Positions 5,715 through 6,802 of a stretch of 6,802 bases of DNA are shown here, in pieces. The first letter of the stretch is position 1. The number at the start of each line of letters is the position of its first letter. The notes below the pieces were generated by a model. That model had not been told where the DNA came from. It did no database searches and worked only from the letters and a program-made list of their open reading frames with translations. The position numbers were made by a program, and so were the translations under genes. Location: positions 1 to 6,802 of the forward strand of contig DASVBJ010000196.1 of NCBI GenBank assembly GCA_036375895.1. Reading direction: 5' to 3'. This DNA comes from DASVBJ01 sp036375895. GTDB taxonomy: Bacteria; Actinomycetota; Actinomycetes; JACCUZ01.

Positions 5715-6802
5715 ATGGCAAAGATCATCGCTTTCGACGAGGAGGCCCGGCGCGGCCTCGAGCGGGGCATGAACCAGCTCGCCGACGCCGTCAAGGTGAC
5801 GCTCGGCCCCAAGGGCCGCAACGTCGTCCTGGAGAAGAAGTGGGGCGCCCCCACGATCACCAACGACGGCGTCTCCATCGCCAAGGAGATCGAGCTCGAG
5901 GACCCGTACGAGAAGATCGGCGCCGAGCTGGTCAAGGAGGTCGCGAAGAAGACGGACGACGTCGCCGGTGACGGCACGACGACCGCGACCGTTCTCGCCC
6001 AGGCGCTGGTCAAGGAGGGCCTGCGCAACGTCGCCGCGGGCGCGAACCCGATGGCGCTCAAGCGCGGCATCGAGACGGCCGTCGAGCGGGTGAGCGAGGA
6101 GCTCTCCAAGATGGCCAAGCCGGTCGAGACCAAGGAGCAGATCGCGGCCACGGCCTCGATCTCCGCGGCCGACACGCAGATCGGCGAGATGATCGCCGAG
6201 GCGATGGACAAGGTCGGCAAGGAAGGCGTCATCACCGTCGAGGAGAGCAACACCTTCGGGCTCGAGCTCGAGCTCACCGAGGGCATGCGCTTCGACAAGG
6301 GCTACATCTCGCCGTACTTCGTGACCGACCCCGAGCGCATGGAGACGGTCCTCGACGACCCGTACGTCCTCGTGCTCAACTCGAAGATCTCGGCCGTCAA
6401 GGACCTGCTCCCGCTGCTCGAGAAGGTCATGCAGTCGGGCAAGCCGCTGGCCATCATCGCCGAGGACGTCGAGGGTGAGGCCCTCGCGACCCTGGTCGTG
6501 AACAAGATCCGCGGCACCTTCAAGTCGGTCGCCGTCAAGGCCCCCGGCTTCGGTGACCGCCGCAAGGCCATGCTGCAGGACATCGCGATCCTGACCGGTG
6601 GCCAGGTCATCAGCGAGGAGGTCGGTCTCAAGCTCGAGAACGCCGGCCTCGACCTGCTGGGCCGCGCCCGCAAGGTCGTCGTCACCAAGGACGAGACGAC
6701 GATCGTCGAGGGTGCCGGTGACGCCGACCAGATCGCCGGCCGGGTCAACCAGATCCGCGCCGAGATCGAGAAGTCGGACTCCGACTACGACCGCGAGAAG
6801 CT
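5715..6802 (+). CDS. groEL: Chaperonin GroEL, GroEL2 type (3' partial)
   Basis: The first 362 codons of about 540; the gene continues past the window end. GroEL forms a double seven-membered ring that folds proteins with ATP and the GroES lid in the cytoplasm. Visible motifs are LGPKGRNVVLEKKWG (30-44), ITNDGVSIAKEIELEDP (48-64), GDGTTTATVLA (85-95, with the ATP-site Asp86), EGMRFDKGYISPYFVTD of the apical domain and the KAPGFGDRRKAML segment. The second ATP-site Asp and the C-terminus are off the window, so the GGM or His-rich tail that separates GroEL paralogues cannot be seen. The sequence reads very like mycobacterial GroEL2, and no groES gene lies upstream, so this is a lone groEL under HrcA/CIRCE control rather than a groESL operon. 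The codon choice is strongly biased to AAG, GAG and GTC, in keeping with high expression. Confidence 0.98.
   Translation, partial: MAKIIAFDEEARRGLERGMNQLADAVKVTLGPKGRNVVLEKKWGAPTITNDGVSIAKEIELEDPYEKIGAELVKEVAKKTDDVAGDGTTTATVLAQALVKEGLRNVAAGANPMALKRGIETAVERVSEELSKMAKPVETKEQIAATASISAADTQIGEMIAEAMDKVGKEGVITVEESNTFGLELELTEGMRFDKGYISPYFVTDPERMETVLDDPYVLVLNSKISAVKDLLPLLEKVMQSGKPLAIIAEDVEGEALATLVVNKIRGTFKSVAVKAPGFGDRRKAMLQDIAILTGGQVISEEVGLKLENAGLDLLGRARKVVVTKDETTIVEGAGDADQIAGRVNQIRAEIEKSDSDYDREK

Noticed and set aside
5561..6298. 245-codon minus-strand frame opposite groEL
   Set aside because: Ser-rich antisense shadow of groEL extending over the CIRCE sites; no homology-like features.

Overview
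The window is about 6.8 kb of very GC-rich DNA with dense coding and strong third-position G/C bias. A high-GC Actinomycetota is the best fit. The GroEL reads as the actinobacterial GroEL2 type. The groEL promoter carries HrcA/CIRCE operators, and the gene order trehalose synthase / threonine synthase / cold-shock protein / lone groEL resembles the streptomycete groEL2 neighbourhood as I remember it. Genus cannot be set from sequence alone.

Layout. (1) Positions 2-1948, plus strand: the 3' part of a large gene whose start lies outside the window. Its product joins the C-terminal half of a papain-like cysteine peptidase to an alpha/beta-hydrolase, then a Pro/Ala/Arg-rich tail ending in a short ordered-looking peptide. 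(2) Positions 1986-3461, minus strand: a GT20 glycosyltransferase, most likely trehalose-6-phosphate synthase (otsA), convergent with gene 1. Both stop codons lie in the arms of one shared inverted repeat. (3) Positions 3462-3731: a divergent intergenic region. It holds the otsA ribosome site with a 10-bp hairpin beside it and, on the plus strand, a well-formed SAM-I (S-box) riboswitch directly upstream of thrC. (4) Positions 3732-5003, plus: threonine synthase with an N-terminal zinc ribbon. (5) Positions 5231-5431, plus: a 66-residue cold-shock protein with a structured leader, followed by an 18-bp perfect hairpin terminator. (6) Positions 5526-5587: two tandem CIRCE operators overlapping a promoter, then a structured leader and the first 362 codons of groEL, which runs off the window.

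How the parts work together. Trehalose synthesis, a cold-shock RNA chaperone and a heat-shock protein chaperone sit side by side, so the block has a stress-protection flavour. The transcription units look separate, each with its own control element: a riboswitch for thrC, leader hairpins for csp, HrcA/CIRCE for groEL. The SAM riboswitch places thrC under control of the methionine/SAM branch, which competes with threonine for the same homoserine-derived precursor.

The items most worth a second look are the peptidase-hydrolase fusion, the SAM riboswitch whose closing helix runs into the thrC Shine-Dalgarno, the mutually exclusive hairpins before csp, and the mirrored tandem CIRCE with the folded groEL leader. 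No mobile element, CRISPR array, tRNA or rRNA was seen.
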